64,000 nt of DNA from UBA4421 sp002704225 (GCA_902556425.1 CACDWG010000012.1:1-64000); one strand, 5' to 3'; positions 26,341 to 35,455 are shown, numbered from the stretch's first letter. The notes: a model not told the origin generated them from the letters alone. Numbers and translations are program-made.

Positions 26341-29205
26341 GTGTTGAGAGTTGTCCTTCTGACGGTGTTACTGGTCTTGTCTCACAGTGTTTTTGCCGAC
26401 AAAGCTCTTGTGGTGGGCAGCTTTACTGATCCCGACAATGCCTGGGCCTTAGTTCGCTCATTACAAAAAAAGACCGCACTCAATCCTCAGGTGATTCCCT
26501 CGACTGGGCAATCATCTGCGCTCTTTCGGGTTGCGCTTCCCTTTGACGGCCGGCCTGTTGACGAGATGAAAGCAATAGCCCGTCGCAATGGGATAAGCGG
26601 GAGTTGGCCAATTGATTGGGCTGCCTCGTCCACGTCGCTTCGTCCGGTGGCGGCGTCTCTCAAGACCGATAGCCAGCCGTCACCCAAGGCCGATTCAGAT
26701 GCCTTAGTTGTGCAACCTGCTACTCGTCCTTTGGCCGCGCAGCCATCGGCGTCCTCGGTATCTGCTCAGTCAACGGGCGTCACAGACCCGATCACTACTG
26801 TGCGACTGGACCCCTTTGGTACAGGCGTCAGTATCCTGTTACCGGGTATGGGCAGCCGGGATGTTGGCGTCACCATCGACGGTCGTATCGATGAGGCGAT
26901 TTGGCGGGACGTGCCCGGTTACGACAACATGCTGGTGATGGATCCAGATACGCTGGTGGAACCGCGTTACAAGACCGATGTGCGGCTGTTTTACACCGAT
27001 AAAGGTCTGTACATCGCTGCGTTCATGGAGCAGCCCAAGGACACCTTGGTATCCCGCCTATCAAGCCGAGATCAGTTCATCAATCGTGATGAATTTGGCA
27101 TCACGTTGGATACCTCTGGTGAAGGGTTGTACGGCTATTGGTTTGTCTCGAATTTGGGTGGTTCGGTGATGGACGGCAAGGTCGCCCCGGAGCGACAGTT
27201 TTCCCGCGAGTGGGACGGCCCCTGGCTGAGCGCGACGGCAGAAGTGGACGGGGGTTGGAGCACAGAAATGTTTTTGCCTTGGTCGATGATGACCATGGCC
27301 ACGGTAGAACGAGGCGAGCGCAAGCTGGGTTTTTGGATGATGCGTAAGGTCGCCTATTTGGACGAGCGCTGGAGCTGGCCGGCCTTGCCCTTTACCTCAA
27401 AGCGGTTCATGTCCGCCCTGCCGAATATGCGCACACCCGATGTGCAGCCTAAGCAGCAAGTGTCTTTCTTTCCCTACGTGTCTGCGGCTCAAGACGAGAT
27501 CACCGGCGAGGACGATTATCGGGTTGGTGCCGATGTGTCTTGGCGGCCGTCATCTAACCTCCAGGTTACTGCCGCCATCAATCCGGACTTTGGTGCGGTG
27601 GAGTCCGATGACGTGGTGGTGAATCTGACCGCTTTTGAAACATTTTTTCCAGAGAAACGACTGTTTTTCTTGGAGGGTCGAGAGGTCTTCAGCACGACCC
27701 CAAGAAGCCAGCCTCGCGGTAGCGATCCCTCTGCCGGAGGCTCTCGACAGACCACATCGACGTTTACCGGCGAGCCAACCACTCTCCTGAACACGCGTCG
27801 CATCGGTGGCACGGCTCGGGTTGATGTGCCGGACGGTATCGATGTGGCCGGCGTCGAATTGGGCCGGCCGACGGATTTGATCGGCGCATTAAAGGTGACG
27901 GGCCAAAACGGCGGTTTCCGCTATGGCGTGCTTGGTGCGGTGGAAGATGACGCGGTGCTACGCGCAACCGTTGCCGAAGGTGTCGATGCCGGGCAGGAAA
28001 CATTTGTCACCGCGGAAGGTCGGGACTTTGGAGTGGCGCGTTTGCTCTACGAAGAAGCGGGCAATGGCCGTCGCTCGATCGGTTACTTGGGCACCATGAC
28101 GCGGTACGCAGACCAAGACGCCATTGTTCATGGCATAGACGGGCACTGGTTGAGTAAAACCGGGGCCTGGAAGTTTGATGGTCAGGTGCTGACCAGCGAT
28201 GTTGATGATTCGGTCGGCTACGGTGGCTTCGCCGACCTGACCTACACACCGAGTCAAGGCGTGGCTCACGCGCTGCAGTTGGAATACTTCGATAAAAAGC
28301 TGGATGTCAGCGATTTAGGCTACATCCGACGTAACAATGTGATGGGTACGAAGTACATCTACAATTGGTCCACCGGCCGCGGTCTGAAGAACCTGCGAAG
28401 CAAAAGACGTTCGGTGATGCTGGTGCACTCCTGGAACTTAGATGGCCGCTTAGAGCGCGCGGGCTATTTCTTCCGTAACGGCTGGATGTTTAAGAATCTC
28501 AGCGAAATCCGCACGGAAATCGATTACTTCCCAGCGCGGTGGGATGATCGCAACAGCTTTGGCAACGGATCGTTTAAGACCCATGATCGTATTGTTGCCG
28601 AAATAGGCTATGGCACGAATACATCCAAACCCTTGGCCTTTAGCGCCTTGATTGGTGTTCGTCAGGAAGAGTTGAGCGATTGGACGACCCGGAGTTCGGT
28701 GGGCTTGACCTATCAACCCTCGGATCGCTTTTCTTTCGACATAGACCTCAATTATTTCGAGCGCAAAGGCTGGTTGCTGCATGACCAAGGTCCGCTGATG
28801 ACGACCTATGATGCGTCGGATTTTCAGCCGAGGTTGGGTATGGATATTTTTCTCACCGCAAAACAGCAAATTCGACTGTCTCTGCAGTGGGCGGGTATTC
28901 GCGCCAAACAGTCAGGCTTCTACCAAATTCCCTCACATGAAGGCGATTTGATCGCGGTGGCGGATCCGGTGGGTGCCGGTCTAGTCGAACAAACAAACGG
29001 CGACTTTGCGGTATCGCGACTGACGTCTCAGCTTCGTTATCGCTGGGAAATTGGGCCTCTGTCGGATCTCTTTGTGGTCTATACGCGGGGCAGTAACCTA
29101 CCCGGCCGAGTAGACGAAGGTTTTGACGAGCTGTTTGACGATGCCCTCAGCGAACCCATTGTCGATCTGATTTTGCTCAAGCTACGCTATCGCTTTGGCA
29201 ATTGA
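26341..29205 (+). CDS. Secreted SPOR-CBM9-DUF5916 protein, probable outer-membrane barrel
   Basis: Protein of about 954 residues. An AGGAGA site ends three bases before GTG 26341 (TTG 26344 is also possible), giving a good signal peptide ending VFADK; the longer frame from ATG 26245 lacks a ribosome site and begins in the operator-like repeat. Order: SPOR-like repeat (ALVVGSFTDPDNAWALVRSLQ), a low-complexity Ser/Ala/Pro linker, a CBM9-like domain (VTIDGRIDEAIWRDVPG, VRLFYTDKGLYIAAFMEQP, DEFGITLDTSGEG) and a large DUF5916 region of alternating strands ending LLKLRYRFGN, with a terminal aromatic-rich barrel-like strand. It probably sits in the outer membrane; the ligand is unknown. Confidence 0.78.
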   Translation: MLRVVLLTVLLVLSHSVFADKALVVGSFTDPDNAWALVRSLQKKTALNPQVIPSTGQSSALFRVALPFDGRPVDEMKAIARRNGISGSWPIDWAASSTSLRPVAASLKTDSQPSPKADSDALVVQPATRPLAAQPSASSVSAQSTGVTDPITTVRLDPFGTGVSILLPGMGSRDVGVTIDGRIDEAIWRDVPGYDNMLVMDPDTLVEPRYKTDVRLFYTDKGLYIAAFMEQPKDTLVSRLSSRDQFINRDEFGITLDTSGEGLYGYWFVSNLGGSVMDGKVAPERQFSREWDGPWLSATAEVDGGWSTEMFLPWSMMTMATVERGERKLGFWMMRKVAYLDERWSWPALPFTSKRFMSALPNMRTPDVQPKQQVSFFPYVSAAQDEITGEDDYRVGADVSWRPSSNLQVTAAINPDFGAVESDDVVVNLTAFETFFPEKRLFFLEGREVFSTTPRSQPRGSDPSAGGSRQTTSTFTGEPTTLLNTRRIGGTARVDVPDGIDVAGVELGRPTDLIGALKVTGQNGGFRYGVLGAVEDDAVLRATVAEGVDAGQETFVTAEGRDFGVARLLYEEAGNGRRSIGYLGTMTRYADQDAIVHGIDGHWLSKTGAWKFDGQVLTSDVDDSVGYGGFADLTYTPSQGVAHALQLEYFDKKLDVSDLGYIRRNNVMGTKYIYNWSTGRGLKNLRSKRRSVMLVHSWNLDGRLERAGYFFRNGWMFKNLSEIRTEIDYFPARWDDRNSFGNGSFKTHDRIVAEIGYGTNTSKPLAFSALIGVRQEELSDWTTRSSVGLTYQPSDRFSFDIDLNYFERKGWLLHDQGPLMTTYDASDFQPRLGMDIFLTAKQQIRLSLQWAGIRAKQSGFYQIPSHEGDLIAVADPVGAGLVEQTNGDFAVSRLTSQLRYRWEIGPLSDLFVVYTRGSNLPGRVDEGFDELFDDALSEPIVDLILLKLRYRFGN

Positions 29206-29330
29206 TTAGAACGAAACAATGGCTGCTCTGCGAAACACGAGTGTGTGCTGGTGTGTGGGCTCTGATCGCGCCGGTTATTTGGCTCCGGCTTGTGAGTCTT
29301 ACTGCCAACACGTGTGTGCCTCCTATGGGC

Positions 29331-29359
29331 TTCTCAGGGACAGCGCCCCTCTATATAAT
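29331..29359 (+). promoter_or_regulatory. Sigma-70-like promoter for the dehalogenase-like gene
   Basis: A perfect TATAAT -10 box (29354-29359) lies 17 bases after TTCTCA (29331-29336; four of six matches to the -35 consensus). The gene start is 30 bases further on, after a GAGGGAGG ribosome site. Spacing and position fit a housekeeping promoter. Confidence 0.5.
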
Positions 29360-29388
29360 GAATAACATTAAATCGAGGGAGGCATTCC

Positions 29389-30456
29389 ATGCGCATACTG
29401 AGAACCCCGGACGAACGCTTTGAAGGTTTGGCTGATTATCCATTCGCGCCGCATTACACCACCATACAAACACACGACAGCAGCGACCTTAGGATTCATC
29501 ACTTGGACGAAGGCCCTGCAGAAGGACCGGTGGTGCTGTGTATGCACGGTCAGCCAGTTTGGAGTTACCTGTATCGGCATGTGATACCTCATCTGACCGC
29601 CGCGGGTATGCGGGTGATTGCCCCTGACTTGGTGGGCTACGGTAAATCCGATAAGCCGGCGGCCAGGGAAGATTACAGCTATCAACGTCAGGTGGAGTGG
29701 ATGGGTGCCTGGCTGGAAGCCAACGACTTATCCGGCATCACTTTTTTTGGTCAGGACTGGGGTGGCTTGATCGGCCTGCGGTTGGTGGTGAATTACCCAG
29801 ATCGTTTCGATCGCGTGGTCATCTCGAACACCGGACTGCCCTACAACCCCGATGTGCCTCAGGAGGTGGTGACTGCGGTGGAAGCGTTCCGCGCCGATGC
29901 ACCAACGCCAAGTATGCTGGAAATGCAAAAAGCGATTGGCGGGATGAGGCAAGGTGCCCACCCTGCGAGTAAATTCGCCTATTGGCAAAAATGGTGCTGG
30001 GAAACCGCGGACCTGCCCGTGGGCTTTATGATGTCCATGATGCTCTCGCCCCCGGCGCTGCCACTGCAAATGCTCAAATTTTTACTGAACAAGCTGGGTG
30101 TGACATCGCCCTTGCCGACACCTATCGCTGTCGCCTACGAAGCGCCGTTTCCGGATCCGAGCTACAAAATGGGGCCGCGAGCGATGCCCAGTCAGGTACC
30201 CACGCTACCTACGTCGCCGTGGCTTGAAGAGCAGCGCAAGGCTTGGGAATTTTTCAAGACCTTCGAAAAGCCCTTCCTTTGCGCCTTCGCCGACAACGAT
30301 CCCGTTACAAAGGGAGGCGAAACCGAGTTCCTGAACAAAGTACCGGGCACCAAGGGCCTGCCGCATACCACCATCAAGGGCGGAGGTCACTTCGTTCAAG
30401 AAGGCGCGCCGGATCAGGTAGCCCAGGTCATCATCGACTTGATTCGCTCCACATAG
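29389..30456 (+). CDS. Haloalkane-dehalogenase-like alpha/beta hydrolase (HLD-I type)
   Basis: Protein of 355 residues. It has HGQPVWSYLYR (oxyanion/halide region; DhlA has HGEPTWSYLYR), the nucleophile elbow FFGQDWGG with Asp123 followed by halide-contacting Trp124, a cap domain, an acid-bearing CAFADNDPVT and the catalytic His334 in GGGHFVQE. Asp rather than Ser as nucleophile plus the adjacent Trp marks haloalkane dehalogenases rather than esterases. The protein is longer than DhlA (about 310 residues), mostly in the cap region and in the insertion before the acid. The Gln for Glu change in HGQP is noted. A clear promoter and ribosome site precede it. The natural substrate is unknown; true dehalogenase activity is likely but untested. 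Confidence 0.83.
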   Translation: MRILRTPDERFEGLADYPFAPHYTTIQTHDSSDLRIHHLDEGPAEGPVVLCMHGQPVWSYLYRHVIPHLTAAGMRVIAPDLVGYGKSDKPAAREDYSYQRQVEWMGAWLEANDLSGITFFGQDWGGLIGLRLVVNYPDRFDRVVISNTGLPYNPDVPQEVVTAVEAFRADAPTPSMLEMQKAIGGMRQGAHPASKFAYWQKWCWETADLPVGFMMSMMLSPPALPLQMLKFLLNKLGVTSPLPTPIAVAYEAPFPDPSYKMGPRAMPSQVPTLPTSPWLEEQRKAWEFFKTFEKPFLCAFADNDPVTKGGETEFLNKVPGTKGLPHTTIKGGGHFVQEGAPDQVAQVIIDLIRST

Positions 30457-30498
30457 GATGATGCAAGCCCGCGGTTAGGTCGTAAGAGGGCGTCTAAG

Positions 30499-31668
30499 GT
30501 GCATCACGTCATATTCCTGTGTGCTTTGTTGGTCCTAATGGGTTGCGACGACACGCCATTTTACGGGTTGACCCTGATGGAAATGGAGGACATGGAGCAT
30601 ACCGGTGAACCGAACTTGCAGGTATCAGACCAAGGCGAAGTGACTCTCAGCTATTTGCGTGAACACGCGGGAAAGACAACCCTGTATTTGCGCACGCTAT
30701 CCGACGCTGGGTGGTCCTCCCCGAAGTCGGTTACTGAGGGTAAAGACCTGCTGGTTAACTGGGCGGATTTTCCTTCGATCCTTGCAGCAAACGGCAGGCT
30801 GATAGCCCATTGGTTGGTGCGTCAAGAAGGCCCGGCGTTTGCCTACGACATATACACCGCCTCATCGGACGACGGCGGTGCACGCTGGACGGCCGCCGAA
30901 CGACTCCATGCGGATACATCAGATACGGAACACGGATTCGTCAGTCTTTACGCTGTAGAAGACGGGGTTGGCGCATTCTGGTTGGACGGCCAACGATACG
31001 CGCAAGCCGGCCAGTCAAAAGGCATGGAACTTCGCCACCGTCTGCTCGGTTCGAAAGACAGCGATTCGGAAGAAATCGTTGACGCCTTGGTCTGCGATTG
31101 CTGCCAGACCGATGCCATGGTCGTAGATGGCTCACCGGTAGTGGTATATCGAGATCGAACCGAAAACGACATTCGTGACATCACCCTCGCTCGTCTAACC
31201 GATGACGGCTGGGCAAAAACCCCAGTGGGCACTGACGGCTGGCGAATATCCGGCTGTCCGGTAAACGGCCCTGCTATGGCGCAAGGCAACGGTATCCTTG
31301 CTGTGGCGTGGTTTACGGCGGTGCCATCAAACCGAGTCCGTGTGGCATTTTCGTTGGATGGAGGCGGCAGTTTTGCTGCCCCGATTGATGTGGCCACCGA
31401 TAAACCGCTAGGTCGGGTAGATGTTGTGGTCACACCCAATGGTCGTGCCTTGGTGAGTTGGTTGGCCAAGAACGAAGACGGCTTCAGTTACCGAGAGATC
31501 AGCCCGGAAGGCTGGGTGGGCGATGCGATCAAAGTGGCGTCCATGGAAACGCGTCGAGCATCGGGCTTTCCCAAAATGATCGAGACAAAGGGTGAGCTGA
31601 TTTTCGCGTGGACGGATACGTTGGGTGATGTGCCACGAGTACGCACTTCGATATTGCGGCTGCCTTGA
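30499..31668 (+). CDS. Lipoprotein of the sialidase-like (BNR/Asp-box) fold with a CDCC motif
   Basis: Protein of 389 residues starting at GTG 30499. The lipobox is LMGC (Cys16). The rest reads as a beta-propeller with Asp-box-like turns (SSDDGGARWT, SLDGGGSF) separated by about 180 residues, plus two conserved Cys clusters: CDCCQT (about 198-203) and ISGCPVNGPA (about 251-260). The Cys motifs suggest disulfides or metal binding. Sialidase catalytic residues cannot be recognised, so a glycosidase activity is not claimed. It follows the dehalogenase-like gene by 42 bases and could be cotranscribed. Confidence 0.7.
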   Translation: MHHVIFLCALLVLMGCDDTPFYGLTLMEMEDMEHTGEPNLQVSDQGEVTLSYLREHAGKTTLYLRTLSDAGWSSPKSVTEGKDLLVNWADFPSILAANGRLIAHWLVRQEGPAFAYDIYTASSDDGGARWTAAERLHADTSDTEHGFVSLYAVEDGVGAFWLDGQRYAQAGQSKGMELRHRLLGSKDSDSEEIVDALVCDCCQTDAMVVDGSPVVVYRDRTENDIRDITLARLTDDGWAKTPVGTDGWRISGCPVNGPAMAQGNGILAVAWFTAVPSNRVRVAFSLDGGGSFAAPIDVATDKPLGRVDVVVTPNGRALVSWLAKNEDGFSYREISPEGWVGDAIKVASMETRRASGFPKMIETKGELIFAWTDTLGDVPRVRTSILRLP

Positions 31669-31732
31669 TACTCGCCGTTCCTGTGCGAGACGGGTTTGTT
31701 CTGGTGGTGAAGGGTTAAAACGCAAGTGGTCG

Positions 31733-31766
31733 GCACAGCCCGGATTTCCCGAGCCGTGCTGATTTT
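31733..31766. terminator. Hairpin between convergent genes, probable terminator
   Basis: GCACAGCCCGG (31733-31743) pairs at nine of eleven positions with CCGAGCCGTGC (31749-31759) and is followed on the plus strand by TGATTTTA. It lies between the ends of the plus-strand lipoprotein gene and the minus-strand Cys-module gene. The T-run is short, so efficiency is uncertain. Confidence 0.4.
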
Positions 31767-31816
31767 ATCCAAGTCCAGCTGAAGCCGGTGACTTGGTGGG
31801 GTTGAGGTTTTGCTGA

Positions 31817-32602
31817 TTAGTTGCCGGAAGTTTTGATCAAGTACTCCGCGGTCCAAGCAGATTCACCTTCACAGTCCGCATAGGACGTTAAGTAATCTTG
31901 CACACCTTTCCAGCCGCCGCCGTTGGCGATCCAGTTTTCGTTGGCCATCAAGGCCGACGCGCTGGTGTAAGAAACCAGATGCATGAATTTGCCCTGACGA
32001 GTTCCTGCACCTTGACGAGGATCGACGATATTCCATGCGGCTGCCGTGAAAGAATCGCCGTTGGCTGCTAGCCAAGAATCGTGCTTTGCTTTGAGTTGAT
32101 CGTAAGACACGCCGTCTTTTGGTTCACACCAGTTCATCGTCATGATCCGATTGTCGGTGCTGTCTAGCGCTGCTGTATCGATCATTTTGTTGATGCCGCG
32201 GCCAAATTTGAAACGGCAGTCTGCGATTTTGTTGACGTCGCGAAGAATTTTGGGGCCTTCTGCAGAAGCAGACCAAGAGTCCCATCCAGCGCCAAGCGCC
32301 GAAATGTTGCCCATGATTAGATTGATGTAATCGGTGCTGGGCTGGCCGGGCATGGTTGCGCTGTACATTGGTGATAGGCGCAGGAATGACAAATCTATAT
32401 CTAACTTGGCCCAAATGGCTTTGATCCGGGCATCCAGCCGTTCCACGTCAGCGAGGGTTTTGCCGGGTTTTAGCGCACAAACTTCAAATTGAACAGCAAA
32501 GTTCTCGGCCATATTCACGCCGCGCCAGGTCGGAGAATGGTCGTCCGCCAAAGCAACGTTGAACATGCCGAGGGTGAGTAATGCGATCAGTAACTTCTTC
32601 AT
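31817..32602 (-). CDS. Secreted protein with two copies of a Cys-pair module
   Basis: Protein of 261 residues with signal peptide MKKLLIALLTLGMFNVALA. The mature part holds two modules of about 100 residues, each with a Cys at the start (FEVCALKPGKTLADV in the first, MNWCEPKDGVSYDQLK in the second) and another near the end (IADCRFKFG; YADCEGESAW). The alternating strand-helix pattern suggests a ferredoxin-like dimeric alpha/beta barrel, but I recognise no named family. The ATG at 32600-32602 is preferred over the earlier TTG because it starts the signal peptide. The divergent gene at 32960 encodes one copy of the same module. Confidence 0.75.
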   Translation of the reverse strand: MKKLLIALLTLGMFNVALADDHSPTWRGVNMAENFAVQFEVCALKPGKTLADVERLDARIKAIWAKLDIDLSFLRLSPMYSATMPGQPSTDYINLIMGNISALGAGWDSWSASAEGPKILRDVNKIADCRFKFGRGINKMIDTAALDSTDNRIMTMNWCEPKDGVSYDQLKAKHDSWLAANGDSFTAAAWNIVDPRQGAGTRQGKFMHLVSYTSASALMANENWIANGGGWKGVQDYLTSYADCEGESAWTAEYLIKTSGN

Positions 32603-32959
32603 GAGTCTTCCTAGTATCGTTATTTTTTTATTTAGCACCGTAGTGCTGGGCAACTGTCTGATTTTTGGAATAGATTTGCAAATTTGTGTTTAGCAATTGG
32701 AACCAAGCCAAAGTATTGATCGCAGGTAGTGCGGGCGTAGCCGAGCGCGTCGGCTTCCTGTTCTTTTTGCTGATGTAGTGAGGCTCGTCTCAGTGCATAG
32801 ATGGTTAGATCGCTTGGGCCGTAACGCGACGTCGGTGACATTAGGGCGGGTTTACTGATTGGCGCCTTGAAAAGGCTGAAAAACCTTACTTGGCGCGAGC
32901 ATTGGAACCGACACACCGGTCGGGTAGCCTCTACCATTCTTTACTTAACGAGAACGCTA
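32603..32959. promoter_or_regulatory. Divergent intergenic region of the Cys-module pair
   Basis: This 357-base region separates the two divergent Cys-module genes and must hold both promoters. It contains a short perfect hairpin, AGCAC-cgta-GTGCT (32634-32647), flanked by an A/T run near the left gene. I see no convincing gene in it and could not fix the promoters. Confidence 0.45.
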
Positions 32960-33340
32960 ATGAAAAAATCAATAATAACCCTGTTTCTTGGATTGTGCTC
33001 TTCCGTCACATGGGCGGGCCCCGTCGCGGAAATCTATACCTGTGAGTTAAACGAAGGTAAAACCTTGGCCGACGTAAACAACATGATGAGCGACTTTAGT
33101 CAGATGCTGAAAAAAGCAGGGCTGCAAGATGCCTACACGGTTTATGTTGGCTTCCAGCAGCTCCCCATCCGTCATAACTCCGTCAACTGGATTGGCATTG
33201 CGCCTTCCGGCGAGGCATTTGGCAAAATTACCGATTGGTTCAACGGATCAGAGGACGGGGCAGCGTTCGGCGCTCTCTATACCTCCATCTATACGTGCGA
33301 CCACTCGTTTTTAACCCACATCACCGCCACCTCTAACTAA
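32960..33340 (+). CDS. Secreted single Cys-pair module protein
   Basis: Protein of 126 residues with signal peptide MKKSIITLFLGLCSSVTWA. The mature part is one module: EIYTCELNEGKTLADVNNM, then a strand-rich middle (YTVYVGFQQLP, VNWIGIAPS), and TSIYTCDHSFLTHI at the end, so a Cys near each end as in the two-module protein encoded divergently. The shared GKTLADV helix shows the proteins are related. Function unknown; probably periplasmic. The ATG at 32960 is chosen because it starts the signal peptide; an upstream frame lacks one. Confidence 0.75.
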   Translation: MKKSIITLFLGLCSSVTWAGPVAEIYTCELNEGKTLADVNNMMSDFSQMLKKAGLQDAYTVYVGFQQLPIRHNSVNWIGIAPSGEAFGKITDWFNGSEDGAAFGALYTSIYTCDHSFLTHITATSN

Positions 33341-33549
33341 CGACTGACGTTCTTAATCGAGCCCGGGCCTTCGACACTGCTTTCCCTGGCGAGTCGGGGG
33401 CTCTGGGGCCGCATGACGTATCGGAATGGCGCCATATCCACAGTCGGATCAGTCCGTTCCTTTCCGCTCTGCAATGGCTCTTCGAGGCTTGGATTGAAAG
33501 ACGAAAGGCGAGCGAGAGAGAGACGACACGCTGACCCTTGGAGATCCCA

Positions 33550-35241
33550 ATGAACTATTTTTCTTCGCCTGTGTTGAACGCCAGCTTGCTGACCTGTCTG
33601 GTCGTTGTTCTGTTTCTGGGTGCCGGCTGTGGCGAGTCGCCGGACCGGTCTGCGGCTGCCCCGGTTGATGCGGAATCTGTCGACCTGTTGTTTCACAACG
33701 GCCAGATACTCATCGTGGACGACGCCTTTAGTATTCATTCGGTGTTGGCTGTGTCCGACGGTAAAGTGGTCGCCAGCGGCGGCGAAGAACTGCTGGATCA
33801 CTACCGCGCGAGGAAGACCGTTGACCTGTCAGGTCAAACGTTGATGCCGGGTTTCGTAGACTCCCATACGCATATCTCTGGTGATGCGCGACGTTATATT
33901 GATCTGACTGACGTTTCTTCCATCGTAGAAATTCAGTCGCTGGTGCGAGACAAGGCAGCCCTTTTGGGATCAGGTGAATGGATTACGGGTTACGGCTGGT
34001 CTGAGGATGAGTTGGCAGAGCAGCGTAAACCCACCCGCTATGATCTGGACGATGCCGCGCCGGACAACCCTGTGGTGCTGACACGAGCCGGTGCTCACAG
34101 TGCAGTCGCCTCAAGTCTGGCCCTGCGAGCCGCCAACATCGATGCGGACACGCCCGATCCCAAGGGCGGAGTGATTGAACGCGGAGCGACAGGCGAACCC
34201 AATGGCATCGTGCGTGAGCGTCACGGCCTGATTTTGCAGTTGGTGCCACCCGCAACAGAAGCTGAACTCAGGCGCAGTCTCGCGGTGAACCTCAACAGCC
34301 TGCTGGCCAAGGGCATTACCAGTATCACTGATGCGCAAAAAACGCCGCAGGACTACCGCCGCTGGCAGTCTGTTTACGCAGAGCGCGCGCTACCCTTGCC
34401 CAGAGCGAAGCTTCAGTTTGAGTGGGATGACCCTGCGGCGATCAAGACGCTGATGCGAGAGGTCGGTGACGGGGACGACTGGCTGGCTATTGGGCCGATC
34501 AAAATCTTTGTGGATGGCGGTTTTACCGGACCGGCTGCCTACACTCTGAAACCCTATCGAGACATGCCAGAGTATCGAGGCTATTTGAATATGGCTCAGT
34601 CTAAGCTGGTCAAGCAGATCAACGAAATTCACGATGCGGGATTGCAGATGGGTATACACGCCATTGGCGATGCCGCGATCGCTCTGGTTGTGGATACGCT
34701 GACCGAGACCCTGCAACGCAATCCCCGTCAGGATCATCGGCATTACTTGAACCACTTTTCCATGCGCCCGCCTCAGCAGACCATGGTAAAAATGGCCGAA
34801 CAAAATATCCACATCGCTCAGCAACCCAATTTCACCTACACCCTTGAGGGTCGTTATGCAGCGAATCTCGATGGCTGGCGTCTGGCGCACAACAATCCGC
34901 TGCGCTCACCGATGGATGCTGGCATAACCGTCGCTCTATCGAGCGACATTCTGCCCATTGGCCCCATGGTTGGTCTGTATGCGGCAACGACGCGCAAGGG
35001 TATGAGCGGCAAGGTGTATGGCCCGGACGAAGCGATCACGATAGAAGAGGCCCTGCGAGGCTATACCGTGACCAGCGCGTTCCTAAACTTTGATGAGGAC
35101 ATCAAAGGGTCCCTGGAGCCCGGAAAATACGCGGATATGATCGTGTTGCCCGCCGATATTTTGACGGTTTCGGAAGAAGAATTAATGGCACTTGATGTGA
35201 CACAAACGTACTTGCAAGGCGAACTGGTCTACGAGCGATAA
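33550..35241 (+). CDS. Amidohydrolase-family lipoprotein (YtcJ-like)
   Basis: Protein of 563 residues starting at ATG 33550 after GGAGA. The lipobox is GAGC (about Cys27). It then follows the YtcJ-type amidohydrolase pattern: NGQILIVDDAFS, LMPGFVDSHTHISG (HxH metal site), GYGWSEDELAE, VVLTRAGAHSAV, IKIFVDGGFTGPA (helix-end Asp), MGIHAIGDAAI (metal-binding His), HYLNHFSM, LSSDILPIGP and a C-terminal sheet with LEPGKYADMIVLPADIL. YtcJ-like enzymes hydrolyse amide bonds of unknown substrates; lipidation suggests periplasmic action. No operon partner is evident. Confidence 0.85.
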   Translation: MNYFSSPVLNASLLTCLVVVLFLGAGCGESPDRSAAAPVDAESVDLLFHNGQILIVDDAFSIHSVLAVSDGKVVASGGEELLDHYRARKTVDLSGQTLMPGFVDSHTHISGDARRYIDLTDVSSIVEIQSLVRDKAALLGSGEWITGYGWSEDELAEQRKPTRYDLDDAAPDNPVVLTRAGAHSAVASSLALRAANIDADTPDPKGGVIERGATGEPNGIVRERHGLILQLVPPATEAELRRSLAVNLNSLLAKGITSITDAQKTPQDYRRWQSVYAERALPLPRAKLQFEWDDPAAIKTLMREVGDGDDWLAIGPIKIFVDGGFTGPAAYTLKPYRDMPEYRGYLNMAQSKLVKQINEIHDAGLQMGIHAIGDAAIALVVDTLTETLQRNPRQDHRHYLNHFSMRPPQQTMVKMAEQNIHIAQQPNFTYTLEGRYAANLDGWRLAHNNPLRSPMDAGITVALSSDILPIGPMVGLYAATTRKGMSGKVYGPDEAITIEEALRGYTVTSAFLNFDEDIKGSLEPGKYADMIVLPADILTVSEEELMALDVTQTYLQGELVYER

Positions 35242-35393
35242 GCGCCCCGGTTCTTCCGTTTTGCCAGTTTCGGCTTTGAGAGGCGATCATCGCAGGAAGC
35301 GTCGCGTCTGAAACGAATGAGAAAAAATAGTGGAAGCGGGGGGGGGCGAACTATTTATCTAACATGCTAAATTAACGAGCTCGCATCAACTTG

Positions 35394-35405
35394 TGCGATA
35401 TCGCA
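35394..35405. repeat. Perfect 12-bp palindrome near a run of nine G
   Basis: TGCGATATCGCA (35394-35405) is self-complementary and lies between the ends of the amidohydrolase and TetR genes. A homopolymer of nine G occurs at 35338-35346. The role is unknown; the palindrome could bind a dimeric protein. Confidence 0.4.
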
Positions 35406-35455
35406 TCAAAAGTTCGATTATCGTTTGCGCGCTGTTCAAGCGACTCGGGTTGAAA

